Source: Paramecium octaurelia
Taxonomy: Eukaryota; Ciliophora; Oligohymenophorea; Peniculida; Parameciidae
Length of the DNA: 64,000 bases
Direction: 5' to 3'
Assembly (NCBI GenBank): GCA_905182995.1
Contig: CAJJDP010000018.1
Span: 372,001 to 436,000, forward strand
The position numbers were made by a program, and so were the translations under genes. Positions within the stretch are counted from its first letter, which is position 1. Each line of letters starts with the position of its first letter. The notes beneath the pieces were generated by a model that saw nothing but the letters and a program-made list of their open reading frames with translations, did not search any database and was not told where the DNA came from. This document shows positions 1-12,988 of this stretch, piece after piece.

Positions 1-254
1 TACTGTAAATTAAATTAGATTATGATGGTTTTTCTATAATATAAGAATTGTAAGAAAGTGTAAGAAAAAGAAATCAGAAAAATTCTATTCTTTTAAAGCA
101 TAGACTAAATGATATTATAAATATGAGAAACCATAATACAAAGAATTCAGCAGATATAGATGTCCTATGGATAGATTAACAGGACTATAGTAAAAATTCT
201 GGAATTTAAAAATATTGAAATATCTAAATAAATATTTTAAATAATAAATTATCA

Positions 255-499
255 ATGGCTAAGTCAAAGAATGCTACCTCTCATCATAATGCCCGTAAAC
301 ATCACAGAAACGGTATTAAAAAGCTTCCCAATCAAAGATATAGAACATTGAAAGGAGTAATTGTTAATTCTATTCAAAGTGCAACTAAAGATTTGTGAAA
401 AATAGAAGATTTGCTATTAAGAATGATCCTTCCATAAAAAAGAACAAGAGTCTTGAAACTAGATTAGCCAAAAGAAAAGGAAATAAGAATAAATATTGA
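255..499 (+). CDS. RPL29: Ribosomal protein eL29 (L29e)
   Basis: Small basic protein of the large ribosomal subunit, 73 residues in code 6. The N-terminus [20 protein letters not shown], followed by [14 protein letters not shown], is the signature of eukaryotic L29. The second exon continues with [15 protein letters not shown] and a lysine-rich end before TGA at 497-499. A 23-nt intron at 357-379 (GTAATT...CAAAG) joins LKG to CNQRF and restores the family pattern LKGVNxxFxxNxRFA. The start is the ATG that gives the canonical MAKSKN. The length fits lower-eukaryote L29; the animal protein has an extra C-terminal tail. Confidence 0.95.
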
Positions 500-799
500 T
501 CATGGTGTACACATATAAATAACATACATTAAATGCTTCTCATCAATATATATTATAGATGATTATTCATAAGTTGATCTGACTTTTGTGAATAACATCA
601 CTTTTGATCTATTCTCAATACCCATAGTGAAAACATTAGGTATCAATACCTTATTGCCATTTCTTATTTCTCATTATGATCTTTAACAAAATATATAAAT
701 TTCACTTTAATATACAAGTTTCATTAGATTCACTTAAGGCTATTCATGCAGTGCAGTTATATAATTGATAATTAAATATATGTATATGTATATTATTGC
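500..799. other. Intergenic, convergent 3' ends
   Basis: AT-rich spacer between the end of RPL29 on the plus strand and the end of a minus-strand gene. It must hold both 3' UTRs and polyadenylation sites. I see no coding or RNA structure in it. Confidence 0.6.
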
Positions 800-2698
800 T
801 CAACGATTGTTCACTGAATTGTATACTAAATTTAATCTTTCCATCAAAGAGAACTAAAAATTTCCAATCGTTGATAGCATTGAAACTACTTGTGTCAATG
901 TTTAAGAATGCTAATTCAGTAGTGACATCATCTCTTAAGATCCAAAATATTACTATTTGACTTCATGATTTATTGAATTTGGTTAATGCAAAGCCTAATT
1001 TAATTATTATTGAATTAAATTCAGTTCAGAAGTAACTGAGGCTTGCTTAGTTATTAAATAATCTATGTTTTAATTTTTCTAAGGGGTAAGAAGAATTTGA
1101 TTATTCTAGCATAATAGGTGCTATTGATGTGAATTGTTACTTGCAAATCTTTAAGTTTAAATATTAGAATGGACTTCTGATATATCATTTTATTCCTAAT
1201 TTTGGCTGAATTTTTATACAATAATCTATTGAATACTTATGTTATCTTAAGTCTCATTTAGATTTTACTATTAGTAATACTAGTTTGGAATTATTGATGA
1301 TTATATTTATTTTGTTGGTTAATTAGAACAATGATAAGGTTCTATTATAGTGGTTTATTTTGATAATTCTTATTATTATTATTGTTATTGAGAAGAATTA
1401 GAAATTATGCCTAATTCTTTTTATAGTTGATTTTATTCATTTTCATAGTTTTATTCTTAATCATGTAGATTGTTTTATTTTTATTCAATATTATCTTTGT
1501 GATTTTTGTCTATAGGTATTTTATTAGATATCGAAGTAGCAACTTATTGACTAGAGGTGGCAATATTATTTTTTTAATCAAAATTGGTTTAATCTTTAAT
1601 TTGTTATTTTTAATATAAATTAGTTACTTATTTTTATTAATTTGAATCTTTTCCTATTTGTTTAAATTATGTACCCTACTTTTTATGGTTATTATTACTT
1701 GAGCTTATATTAAAATCATCATCTAATACAATAATGTGTTTAATTTTTTCTTTTTTTTAATGATGAGTTTGAGGCTGTTTCTGTTAATTACTTGGTTAGT
1801 ATGCATTATTTGATTTTGATGTATTTGGTTATTCTCTTCGAATTTATTGTTATGATTGTAGATTTGGTTATGGGGTAGATGCAACCTATAAATTGTGGTT
1901 CGATTATATAGTTGAATTATTCAATTTATTCTCATTTGATTAAGAGTTGCTTTAAATCTTCTATTAAGATTACTTCTAAGTTTAATCTTAATTTTAAATG
2001 CAAATTCTAAGAGGTTTTGATACCTACTCAGTTTATTTAGTTTATTGTTGTGTCTAGGTTCTTATTTTAACTCGCTATTCATCTTATTTATTATTTTGAT
2101 TTTCTGGCTTTTCTTGTTAGGGTTAATTTAACTAAATATTATTTTATACAACTTCAGCCAAATTTGATTAAATTTAGTCGAATTATTTTAATAAGAAAAA
2201 ATTGTTTTGGTATTTTGAATTTTAACTTTTACTACTATTGTCAGATTACTTTTTATCTTAGGAGTGATGATTAGAGATATTTGAACTTTTAGAATTTAGT
2301 TTTTAGATTTTTTTGTTGGCTAAGTTTGACTTATTTGATTCTTTCTTTCTATGTTATTTTCCTTTATCTTTAGATTCTGAACTCTTATTCTTTTTTTTTT
2401 GCTACTCTGATGCTTGTTATTTGGAAGTGCCCTCTTCCTTCACTAATAGATTTTGAAGACGTTATAATTTAACCTTTTTTTATGTATTGCCTAAAACCTC
2501 AACATCCTTCTCTTCTTCAGGTTGTATTTCAATCTGAACTTCAAGTCCTTCTCTTTCATCTAGCCACTGTCTAATAGTAAGTAATGGAATATTTCTTAAG
2601 TAACTAACATATTTAATATCGACATCAGTAGGATTATCTCCCAGCTATTCATATACTAATCTTTTCTGATCCTCCTCTAAATCTTGCGATAAAATCAT
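800..2698 (-). CDS. Gln/Asn-rich low-complexity protein, unrecognised
   Basis: Uninterrupted code-6 frame of 633 codons with no intron, stop TGA at 802-800. Residues 1 to about 75 are ordinary and charged: they begin MILSQDLEEDQKRLVYEQLG, and LRNIPLLTIRQWLDERE follows further on. The middle 450 residues are dominated by Gln, Asn, Ser and Lys, with poly-Gln runs encoded mainly by TAA and TAG. The last 80 residues look structured and amphipathic (SQEMMSLLNQHSQTLTQVVS, then a FSLMERLNLVYNSVNNR end). The composition is prion-like. In table 1 it looks like non-coding DNA. I do not recognise a family. It is divergently oriented to the LITAF-like gene at 3036. Confidence 0.75.
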
Positions 2699-3035
2699 TA
2701 CTATATTTTTGATTATATTTTGAAAAAACTCTCAATTATTAACATGCAATTTGACTATTTTTTGTAAACCTTTTTATAATATATATATACTTATTTAGAA
2801 GAACTCTAAGATTATTATCATTTGATTATTTGAACAATTTATTCTTCTCATAATTATAGTATTCATATATAAATGAATATTTAATTAACTCTTTTGTTTC
2901 AAAAGGAATATTGAAAATTAACAATAGAAAATTACTAATTTAATTTTAAATTATGAAGATTCTGTCCATTTATGAAAGCACAATAATATAGAAATATATG
3001 GAATTAATTATTGAAAAATCAATAAATATATAAAT
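2699..3035. promoter_or_regulatory. Intergenic region between divergent genes
   Basis: The 337-bp spacer separates the start of the minus-strand Gln-rich gene from the start of the LITAF-like gene, so both promoters should lie here. It is about 80 percent AT. I cannot single out a specific element. Confidence 0.4.
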
Positions 3036-3520
3036 ATGGCTTCTAAAGTTCACTCCTAATTAAACGAATCTGACATCTAGAAAGTCAACTATCCTGATTT
3101 AGCTGAAGTCAGATACGATCAAAATAGTGACAAAATATTTGTTGGAATTCCAACTCAAAATCATTATATCCAAAATGGTATTCAAAAATCCATATTCAAG
3201 GAATCCCTATACCCAGTGGATTTCTAATTACTCCAATTTATAACAACGAAACTCCCTGCACCAATGTCCCTTTTGATGCATAAGGATCAATAATCCCAAT
3301 TTAAATGCAATGCAAATACTGCCGCAAGATTGGAACCACAATTATGCAACATCGTGCTGGTCCATAAACTTGGATAGTTTCATTTCTGCTTTTCATCTTC
3401 TTCCTCCCACTATTCTTTTTACCATTCTTACTCGAAAATTGCAAGGACAAAGTACATTACTGCCCTAATTGTGGATAATGTGTTGGGAAGAAGAAATATA
3501 AATTATGCAATAGTGATTGA
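3036..3520 (+). CDS. LITAF-domain membrane protein
   Basis: 153 residues after removing a 23-nt intron at 3178-3200 (GTATTC...TTCAAG). Without splicing the frame is lost just before the domain. The C-terminal half is a LITAF (SIMPLE/CDIP) domain: a CKYC knuckle, then a hydrophobic stretch (WIVSFLLFIFFLPLFFLPF) that dips into the membrane, then HYCPNCG and a second half-knuckle with a basic tail. In this family the two CxxC halves bind one zinc ion and anchor the protein on the cytosolic face of endosome or lysosome membranes. The N-terminus (MASKVHSQLNESDIQKVNYP) is polar and disordered, as usual for the family. The exact membrane here is unknown. Confidence 0.9.
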
Positions 3521-3802
3521 AAATATTTATATTCCATATTAATATACAAAAATTTTAAATTTAAATGAACTCTAATAAAGTTAATCCAGTGATAATCTCA
3601 GAAAATTGACTATTATTAAGATATTTTAAGATTGTTTATATCCTAAAACAGAGAAACTAATTACTAAATTAATTGATAAATTTATTTAAATTTTTGATAC
3701 TTTTTATTGATTGATTTATCACATAAGTCAAGAAATTACCTTCATAAATTATTCATTCTATAGTTTAATATTAATTACTATAATATTTATATTAAAATAA
3801 TT

Positions 3803-4090
3803 ATGGAAAGTCAATTATCCAAACAAGATGGAATTAATACAATTAAAATTGATTTCAATAGTCCTGTTTAGAGATAAGAGGATGATTAAGAGTCAGATTA
3901 ATCAAAAGAAGACATTAATAACTCATAATCTAAAGACTCAGAGAATGATAATTAATCAGAATTATTAATCAAAATGATCAAAAATACCTTATATATTTAT
4001 GCATACTTCTGCATCAGCATTAAGATATTAAACCTGTTTAAGCCAAAATACAACTTCATTTGGAATATGTATGAGCATATAAAAAAATGA
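3803..4090 (+). CDS. Small protein, unrecognised
   Basis: 95 residues in one exon, ATG 3803, TGA 4088-4090. The first 60 residues are acidic and Gln/Ser-rich (SKEDINNSQSKDSENDNQSE). They are followed by a hydrophobic segment with aromatic residues (LYIYAYFCISIKILNLF) and a short basic end. This could be a tail-anchored or peripheral membrane protein. No family is recognised. Its stop lies 26 bp from the end of the convergent minus-strand gene, so the two 3' ends nearly touch. Confidence 0.55.
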
Positions 4091-4116
4091 TATCGAAATA
4101 CAAAATAGATATTTAG

Positions 4117-6631
4117 TCACATTAATTAGTTTTCTGATTTATCATTTAATTCTTCAATTCCTTTAGAATTAGCTCCAGTTTAATCATCACTTTGATCCAT
4201 TACTACAATATGTTTATTTAAATGTTCTAACTTTGGCATCACTTCTTATAATTCATGTCTCCAAATAACCCTAAATAAATTAAGACTTTACTAATGAGAA
4301 AAGACTTCTTCTTCACCCAACTATTGAAACACAAACGATAGATTAGAAACTTACTTTTTGTAAGATTTTGAAACTTTATCTTTTTCAATGTCAACATTGT
4401 AAACTGAATCTGAAGCTAATAGAATATCAAAAATATCTAGGCATTTTTCCTAATCTTTTTATTCAAAAATCTTCATTTTCTCGTTGATAATTTAGAGAAT
4501 ATCATCTTTACTATCATCAGTTTATTCTTTTGTTTCTACAATCTCTTATTTTGCTCTAATAGACTTTGGTTCTTCTTATTTTTATATTTCAATTTTCTGT
4601 AAGCCTAGATCTATTTTAGGTAAATCATAAGTTTAAGGTATTTCTATATTCCGTTATTTATCTAAATCTTTGTAAGATTTTAAAGGTTTATTGTTTACAA
4701 CTTCTTATTAAGTTTATGATTGTTCAACATTCATTGATGGTTTTCTCAAATTTTATAGTACATTGTTGGCGCATTATTTATTTTAGTTAGCATTAACATC
4801 TTCGTTTTGTTTCTATTCAATTTATTTGTTTTCTTATAGAATTTATTGTGCTTTTGGATTCACTTTGATTGCTGCAGGGTTTGTATTATCCCAGATGTCC
4901 ACAGCATCTCTCTATTCAGGACCATGCAATTATTTATTTTAAGGTTATGCTTATTAATTTGTTTCTTATAGACTATTTTTAACATCTTTGACTTCATTAT
5001 CTTAATTTTCTGCTAATTTAATTGTTGAATCTTCTTATTTGAAAGATTCCTGCTTTTTTGTTTAAATATCTTCAAATTAAAATGTTTCTTCATGAGATTT
5101 TTCACTTAAGGTTTCTAAAAGTTCTTCCCTTGGAACATCTAAATATTTTGGAACTTATCTCTAAACTCCAGTATCTCCTGTTAGTTTTCTTGAGTGAACC
5201 TTGCCTTTATGTTTTTCATGAGTAGCATGTTTTTTATTAGTATTTTGCACATAATGCTAATTTTGAGTTGATTCATATTATTATTGATTATCTGTTTCAA
5301 AATGTTATTATTAGATTTGAGCAGTTTGATGAACTTATTGATTATTTCGTATTTCATTTTTTTTATGAAATTATTGAATAGAGGAGATATCTTGTAATTC
5401 TGATTAACTGGATTATTATGATTATGGATTGCTTGTTTCAGATACTGATTCATTTTATTTTTGTTATTGTTATTATTATTACTTTTTTCTTGGCTTTGCC
5501 CTTCTCTGTGGCAATTTTCTGTCAGGAACTTATTCATTTTTGAAATCAATTTTTTAAGGAGTTACTTCTTCTTTGAAATATACAGGCTCAGTTTTAACTA
5601 TTTCATCAATTTGTTGGAAATGTTCTTCCTGTTGTTCTTCTTCGTTAATTTATTTTTGTAATATTGGTGTTGCAGGTCTTGATTGTTAGATTTCCTGTAT
5701 TATTTAATCTGCTAAGAGTTCAAATTTATCATTTATAAATGGAATTTATGCTTCTTCTGTTTTCTGGTAAAACTCGTTGTAGTCACTCAATTAAATTTAA
5801 TAATTTTAAGGAATCCTTATTGTATACGCTTTTTATCTAATCCTATTAACAATATCTTCATATTAATCAATCATAATTTGCATCCTAAGAAAATATATTT
5901 GCAGTACTTAAGGTCATAGTTGTATCTATCATCTTTTAGAAAATTTTCCATTTATTTAAGCAGTCTTTATTGAATTAGTTCACTTGTTATAATTTATCTC
6001 GAGACAACTCTATTATTGCTGATTACAAGTATTTCTGTTGCTTTCATAGATTTGTCTAACATAATTGAGATTCCTTACACTCAGTACGAATAGTAAACTT
6101 ATTAGAACATAGAGACTTATTAAGTTATTCTTCATTATTAGTAGATTGGAATGATTCCAATTCATATAATGATGAAGGTATTTTACTACTCAAATTAGTT
6201 TTGTAAATGTTTTTTTATAGGATTGCATCAACTTTCTTTTTGAAATCAGCAACCATCATTTTGGTCTACATTTAATTGTATTTTGTTTGATTAGGTTCAT
6301 TATAGCTACTAGAGATCATAGAATGTACATACTCTTAGGGTTTGCTCAATTCCTTAAACTCATTAACATTGTAAATTGTAGAATGATGATAAAAGTTCTT
6401 GCTATCTTCTTTTTTGTGTGACACCGCTTACTTAGAGATTAATCAGCATGTATACCAACTTCGGTTTTACTAAATTCCTTTGAGTTCTAGATGTAACCAT
6501 TTCCTAGGAGAGACTAAACTATAACTCTCCTTGTACTTGAAAAATTGACTGCCTGTAGCATTGAGTGAAGGCAATCTAAGATATCGATAAGGATTGATTC
6601 TCAAGTATTCCACGCTAAATTGTTGACTCAT
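4117..6631 (-). CDS. Large Gln-rich protein, unrecognised; one unexplained in-frame TGA
   Basis: About 820 residues. The start MSQQFSVEYLRINPYRYLRL at 6631 is followed by a globular segment and then a long charged, Gln-rich region. Introns of 23 nt at 6056-6078 and 5885-5907 each skip a TGA and restore the frame. With these two removed the length is an exact multiple of three. One TGA (6445-6443) remains in frame at about codon 63. A good 25-nt intron candidate overlaps it (GTATAC...CTCTAAG) but shifts the frame unless a second short intron follows with a 6-nt exon between, so the 5' structure is unresolved. Segments such as KVDAILQKNIYK and VYNVDIEKDKVSKSYKKQ look coiled. No domain is recognised. 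Confidence 0.65.
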
Positions 6632-7333
6632 ATTATATATATTTATTATAACTTTAATTACATTCATACATTGAACCTTAAGATTTTAAACTTAACTTAA
6701 TCTGTAAGAAATTATTATTATTTATAGTTTTTGGACTACTCTAAATAAATTTTATATTTATAACGAATAAAAAGAAATTAAAAATACAATATTGTGTTAT
6801 TTCATATGGATAGTTCTTTGTTTTTTATAGTTATCAAGTTAAAGTTCATAATTATTACAATTATTCATATTTACTTGAATAATAATATAGAATTAGATTT
6901 CATTATGTAATAGAAAATTTTAATTTTTTTGTTCACTTTTTCATCATAATCTAGTATAATTTCTTGAAGTTCTTTTAATTCAAGTATTGGTATAATGACT
7001 ACAATTCAGAAATATAGTCATTTGTTTATAATGGTTTTTTCATTTCAATTTAATTCTGTTTATAAATTATTCATATTTCTCACAACTTTTAAGCAAATAC
7101 TAATAATAAATGAGTCTTTTATAAAACTAACTTATATCCTTTTAAATTTTAGTATTACCATCTAGACTTGTTGAATTTTTCTCATTTTTAAATTTATTAT
7201 TAATTTCCATGATTCATTGGTTTAATAGATTGAAAAAGAACGATTAGTAATTTGTATTATTAGTTTTAATTTTCTATATGAGTTGATAGGAAAGTGGATG
7301 AGAATTGCTAACTCATAATTAATTAAAATTATT
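6632..7333. other. Intergenic region, no convincing gene
   Basis: About 700 bp between two divergently transcribed genes. A 57-codon minus-strand frame (7210-7040, MEINNKFKNEKNSTSLDGNT) exists, but runs of that length without TGA are expected by chance in DNA this AT-rich. No continuation with plausible introns was found. The stretch presumably holds the FOR20 promoter near 7333. Confidence 0.4.
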
Positions 7334-7880
7334 ATGACAACAATAAATGAAATGAAAGACGCTCTGAAAGAAACTCTGGAATCACGCGGAGTTTTGTCTC
7401 AATTAAGGGCGAGAATAAGAGCAGAGATATTCAATGCTTTGAATGAAGACCCAGAAGATAAGCCTAAGCTCTCTATGGGTATGTTTGGATTTTGAATTAG
7501 AAAATATGATAATTAATGATTTAATCAGAGAATACATGGAATACAATCATTATAGTTAAACATCAAGTGTTTTTAGTTCAGAAGCAGGAATGCCTTAAGA
7601 AATGCTTGACAGAGGATTCATTACAAAAAAATTGAAAATCGTAGAAGATAATAACTCGAAGCAAACTCCTCTATTATATGGTAAATCACACATTAAGAAT
7701 TGAATAGGTCTTGTATTTGGAATGAAGAAGGTGATAAATAATTAAGAAGTTCAAAATGAACCTTAGACAGGACCAAAATATCGAAATGTTTATCCTGAAT
7801 CAGGTCAAGTAGTTGAATCCAATAATGAATTTGAGTTTCAGGGAGGAAGGAGAAACATTTCTGATTAAATTTTTAAATGA
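7334..7880 (+). CDS. FOR20: FOR20/CEP20, basal body docking protein with LisH motif
   Basis: 165 residues in three exons (introns 7479-7500, 22 nt; 7681-7707, 27 nt). The protein follows human FOR20 (CEP20/FOPNL) almost along its whole length: KDALKETLESRGVLSQLRAR, then EIFNALNEDPEDKP, then the LisH helix pair (NDLIREYMEYNHYSQTSSVF), SEAG and LLYG. The family belongs with FOP/OFD1/plant TON1 and dimerises through LisH. In Paramecium FOR20 is known to be needed for assembly of the basal body transition zone and docking. The TGA inside each intron shows that splicing is required. The next gene, on the same strand, starts 46 bp after this stop and encodes a PPP2R3C/TON2-type PP2A subunit. Confidence 0.93.
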
Positions 7881-7926
7881 TAACCTCAATAATAAATATT
7901 ATTTTTAACTAAAAATTCAAATAAGT

Positions 7927-9399
7927 ATGTCTAAAAAAGGTATTGATTGGGTGAGTACTTTGAAAAAGTTTGTTGATTCCAAACAATAGAGAACTGCATA
8001 AGAAATAGATGATGAAACCGATCAATTGTTTCTTGATTATATCGAATAGGCAAGAAAGAAAGTATAATTAACAGTCTAATTTAATAGGAATAAGAAGAAG
8101 ATCCAAGTTACAAGAAGATACCTAAGTTCTTCTAAAAAGCCTCAGTTACAAACGAAAATCAATTGAGTTTCAGAGTTAGACAAGAAGCAAGAACAAGATT
8201 TTTGAATCATAAAACTGGAGAAATTTTAGATAAAGAGGATTTAGAGAAATTATGGACTGAACTTAAAAATAATATATCACCACCAGATGATAAGAAGGAA
8301 AGAATTAATTATAATTCGTTTTTAACTATTGCTTCTTTGCTACCTATTAAATGCAGACATTTTTTTAGTGCATCTACTTTTTTAAAATTTGACAGAGATG
8401 AATATGGAAGAATAGACATTGTTGCATTCTTTCATTCAATAGTAAGGAAAGTCAATCTATTTCAAACTAGAATATAAATTAGCTTGTATGATTCCATAGG
8501 GTATACATTATTATTTAATATTTCTAGAAATGGATATTTACGAGAAAAAGACCTTGAGAATTATATCTTTGAATTAATTCCTACATTCCCTTAGTTAGAG
8601 AAATTAGATGTAAGTTCAAGTCTTAATTTTAGTAAAACTTTTATCCTTTTTATGTGATTACGGCTGTTAGAAAGTTCTTCTTCTTTTTGGATTCTAAAAG
8701 AACAGGTAGAATATACATAAAAGACATGTTAACATCCCCAATCTTGGCTGAACTATACGAATTGAGATAGGAGAAGTTAACCCTAGAGGAATTAGGTCAG
8801 AATTGGTTTTCAAAGCAATCTGCCTTAAAAGTCTATGAGAGATATTTGAAATTGGATAATGATCACAATGGTTTATTATCCAAATAAGAACTGTCCAAAT
8901 ATTCGTGGGGATTAACAGATATTTTTATAGATAGAGTATTCGAAGAATATCAAACATTCGAAGGAGAGATGGATTATAAAACATTTTTGGGTATTACACA
9001 CTTTTCATAGAATAGATTTTGTACTTGCTATGGAAAATAAAAAGAGTTAATAAGCAATATAGTATTTCTGGAGGATCTTAAATGTTTATCATAAACCAGC
9101 TATTGATTCTTTTGTCATCAACATGTTTTTCAGGCCTATTATTTAGAAATTAGAGCATAAAGTAGATGTTTAATCTATTATCTAAGGATAAATTTGGTTT
9201 TAATGTTGAAGATGTTAAGGATGAAATATTCGATATGGCTAAACCAGCCATTTCAACTGCTATCACATTGACTGATCTATAGAATTGTGGTTAAGGAGAC
9301 ATCATTATTAGTATGTTGATAGATGCTAAAGCATTTTATGAATACGATCAAAGAGAAAGTGGCTAATTACTTGAAGTTGACGACTATGAAGAATTTTGA
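7927..9399 (+). CDS. PP2A regulatory subunit B'', PPP2R3C/TON2(FASS) type
   Basis: 457 residues in five exons; introns 8062-8087, 8610-8632, 8991-9015, 9162-9186 (26, 23, 25, 25 nt). The conserved blocks come in the order of human PPP2R3C and plant TON2/FASS: EDPSYKKIPKFF, ARTRFLNHKTGEILDKEDLE, RINYNSFLTIASL, FLKFDRDEYGRI, KFFFFLDSKRTGRIYIKDML, then an EF-hand-like loop LKLDNDHNGLLSKQELSKY, FIDRVFEEY, FLDFVLAMENK, DVKDEIFDMAKP and SMLIDAKAFYEYDQRE. The family targets PP2A through calcium-binding loops and, in plants and ciliates, acts on cortical cytoskeleton. Its pairing with FOR20 upstream is notable, because the plant homologues TON1 and TON2 work in one complex. Confidence 0.93.
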
Positions 9400-9882
9400 T
9401 TATTTATTAGATAATTTTAATTCAAAATCAATTTTTAATATTAATTTATAAATTAATATCTTTCTTATTATTTTGTAATTATTTTAGGTGATACTCACAA
9501 TAAAAAGATTTAGTTTTTAATTATCCTTAATCAAATACACTTTATTAGAGTATTAAAATTGAAAAATCTAAAATACTGTTAGGCAAAATATCTATAATCT
9601 TGAGTATTTGATTACATCATCATATGAAAGAAACACTTGGATAATTAATCTCAAATGTTCTTTGAGAAAATTCTGAATATCTGAATTTGAATATTAAAAT
9701 AAAAATTAATAATTAGAATCCTTTACCAACTGAGGATATGATACTAAGAAATAGTCGGATATAAATTGGATTTAGGTGGGTTATGAGAATAGAGGGAATT
9801 CGTGATTATAAATTATTAATCAAAATACATTCATTATTTTATTATTCAATATAAGATTACATATATTACTATTAATAATTTG
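9400..9882. other. Intergenic region, nothing recognised
   Basis: About 480 bp of AT-rich DNA between two plus-strand genes. No frame on either strand shows protein-like composition beyond chance length. Confidence 0.5.
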
Positions 9883-10122
9883 ATGGATACAAAAAATTTT
9901 AGTATATTGAAAGGTTCGAAAAACGGATAAGCAATTCAAAGATAAGATAAATTTAAAACAAATATTACAAAAGGATCAAAAAAACATAGAATTTCTTTTA
10001 TTGATGAGATTGATAAATAACACTCTCTTGTCTAAGTGCACGAAGTAGAAAATTGGAAAATTTATAATATTGAAGCACCAGTTGATGAAGTTAAATAATC
10101 ATGCGGATGTATAATCATTTGA
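9883..10122 (+). CDS. Small protein with RISF (PP1-docking-like) motif and Cys-rich end
   Basis: 79 residues, single exon. The N-terminal half is basic and polar. It is followed by HRISFIDEID, which matches the RVxF-type docking motif used by regulators of protein phosphatase 1, and then QVHEVENWKIYN and a hydrophobic Cys-containing end (CGCIII) that could be acylated. These are motif-level observations; the function is inferred weakly. A long antisense frame covers the same DNA, but this strand has the ordered motifs and its own stop, so I prefer it. Confidence 0.6.
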
Positions 10123-10607
10123 AGTTATATCATAAATTCGCTTCCAAATTTCTCATTAAACCTAATAATAGCAACAAAGTTGTTATTTAATAGTATAATC
10201 TTAATTAGAAATTCTCTAAATCTAAATGAATGAATAATCAGTGCATTCATAATATTTAAACCAAGCTTATACCACTCAAGATAATCCTGTATGTTATAAT
10301 TTTTAGAAAAATAAAATATATACAAATCTCTCAAGTTTTTTTTATTGAAAATTTTAGAATCATACACACTAGGTTTTATTCTTATACTTTTCTAAGTATT
10401 TGTAATTAATTGTTCCTGCTTAACCTTTTTTCTAGATTAGTTAAAAAATAAGAGGAATTAATAAAATTATAAATGAGAATTCCATAAAATATATAATGCT
10501 ATTTTGAAATCTGATACATTATGTAAGAGATTTATTTTACTTCTGATCTCATATCAATTTAATTAAAATTACTCATTAATATTTACTTAAACAAAATTAT
10601 AATATAA
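10123..10607. other. Intergenic region upstream of the CDKL-like kinase
   Basis: About 485 bp. A minus-strand code-6 frame runs through 10367-10123 but finds no TGA until it has crossed the whole antisense of the gene at 9883-10122, so I do not call it. The plus-strand part next to 10607 should be the kinase promoter. Confidence 0.4.
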
Positions 10608-12163
<1,556 letters not shown>

Positions 12164-12202
12164 ATATTATTTAATTTTTGAGATTAGGATAATTTAATTA
12201 AA

Positions 12203-12988
12203 ATGAGTAGAGGAAGTCAAGGTCATGAATTCTATATCACACTCTTTTCCCCTGAAGGTAGATTGTACTAGGTTGAATATGCCTTCAAAGCTGTGAAAAC
12301 AAGTGGATTAACATCAATAGGAGTCAAAGGCACTGATACAGTTTGTTTGATTACAGAAAAAAGAGTGCCAGATAAATTAATTGACGAGAAGTCTGTCACA
12401 AATCTATTCAATGTTTCAGAGAAGATTGGTGCCTTGACTACAGGCATTCCATCAGATGCAAGAGCTCTTGTTACAAGAATGAGATATGAAGCAGGAGAAT
12501 TCAGATTGAAAAATGGTATTATCATTATTCACACTTTTAGGTTACTATTGTCCTGTTGATGTATTATCAAAGAGAATGGCTGATTTAGCTTAAACCAATA
12601 CTCAGTATTATTAAATGAGATCATATGGTGTTGAGACTATCTTGTGTTAATTTGATGATGAATTGGGTCCATTATTATATAAACTCGACCCATCAGGACA
12701 TTACAGCGGATATAAGGCAACTGCAAGTGGAGTCAAAGAACAAGAAGCAATCAACTACTTGGAAAAACAAATCAAAAAAAAAGCAGATTTAAATTATGAT
12801 GAAACCATTATGCTTGCTATATAAACATTATAAAATGTAGACTCTACTTTTATATATAGGTAATTTCATAAGACTTTAAACCCACTGACATTGAAGTCGG
12901 AATTGTGACTAAATAAGACAAGAAGTTCCATAAATTAACCAACGAACAAGTTGATCATTATTTGAATTTAATAGCAAATAGAGATTGA
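12203..12988 (+). CDS. PSMA6: 20S proteasome alpha subunit, PSMA6/alpha1 type
   Basis: 245 residues, three exons (introns 12516-12540 and 12837-12859). The alpha-type N-terminal signature is clear: FYITLFSPEGRLYQVEYAFK, followed by LTSIGVKGTDTVCLITEKRV. Further family blocks are VPDKLIDEKSVTNLF, ARALVTRMRYEAGEF, PVDVLSKRMADLAQ, YKLDPSGHYSGYKATASGVK and DFKPTDIEVGIVT. It forms the outer ring of the 20S core and is non-catalytic. Length and order match PSMA6 (alpha1/iota, human 246 residues). The first 12 residues include MSRGSQG as in other PSMA6 proteins. The gene starts 40 bp after the kinase stop. Confidence 0.95.

Noticed and set aside
1-254. Possible gene upstream of RPL29 at the window edge
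   Set aside because: No frame on either strand has motif or composition evidence in this short AT-rich stretch.
10123-10367. Minus-strand frame of protein-like text upstream of the CDKL gene
   Set aside because: It finds no TGA until it has crossed the whole antisense of the better-supported gene at 9883-10122.
12268-12559. Minus-strand 85-codon frame inside PSMA6
   Set aside because: Antisense shadow of a strongly conserved exon.
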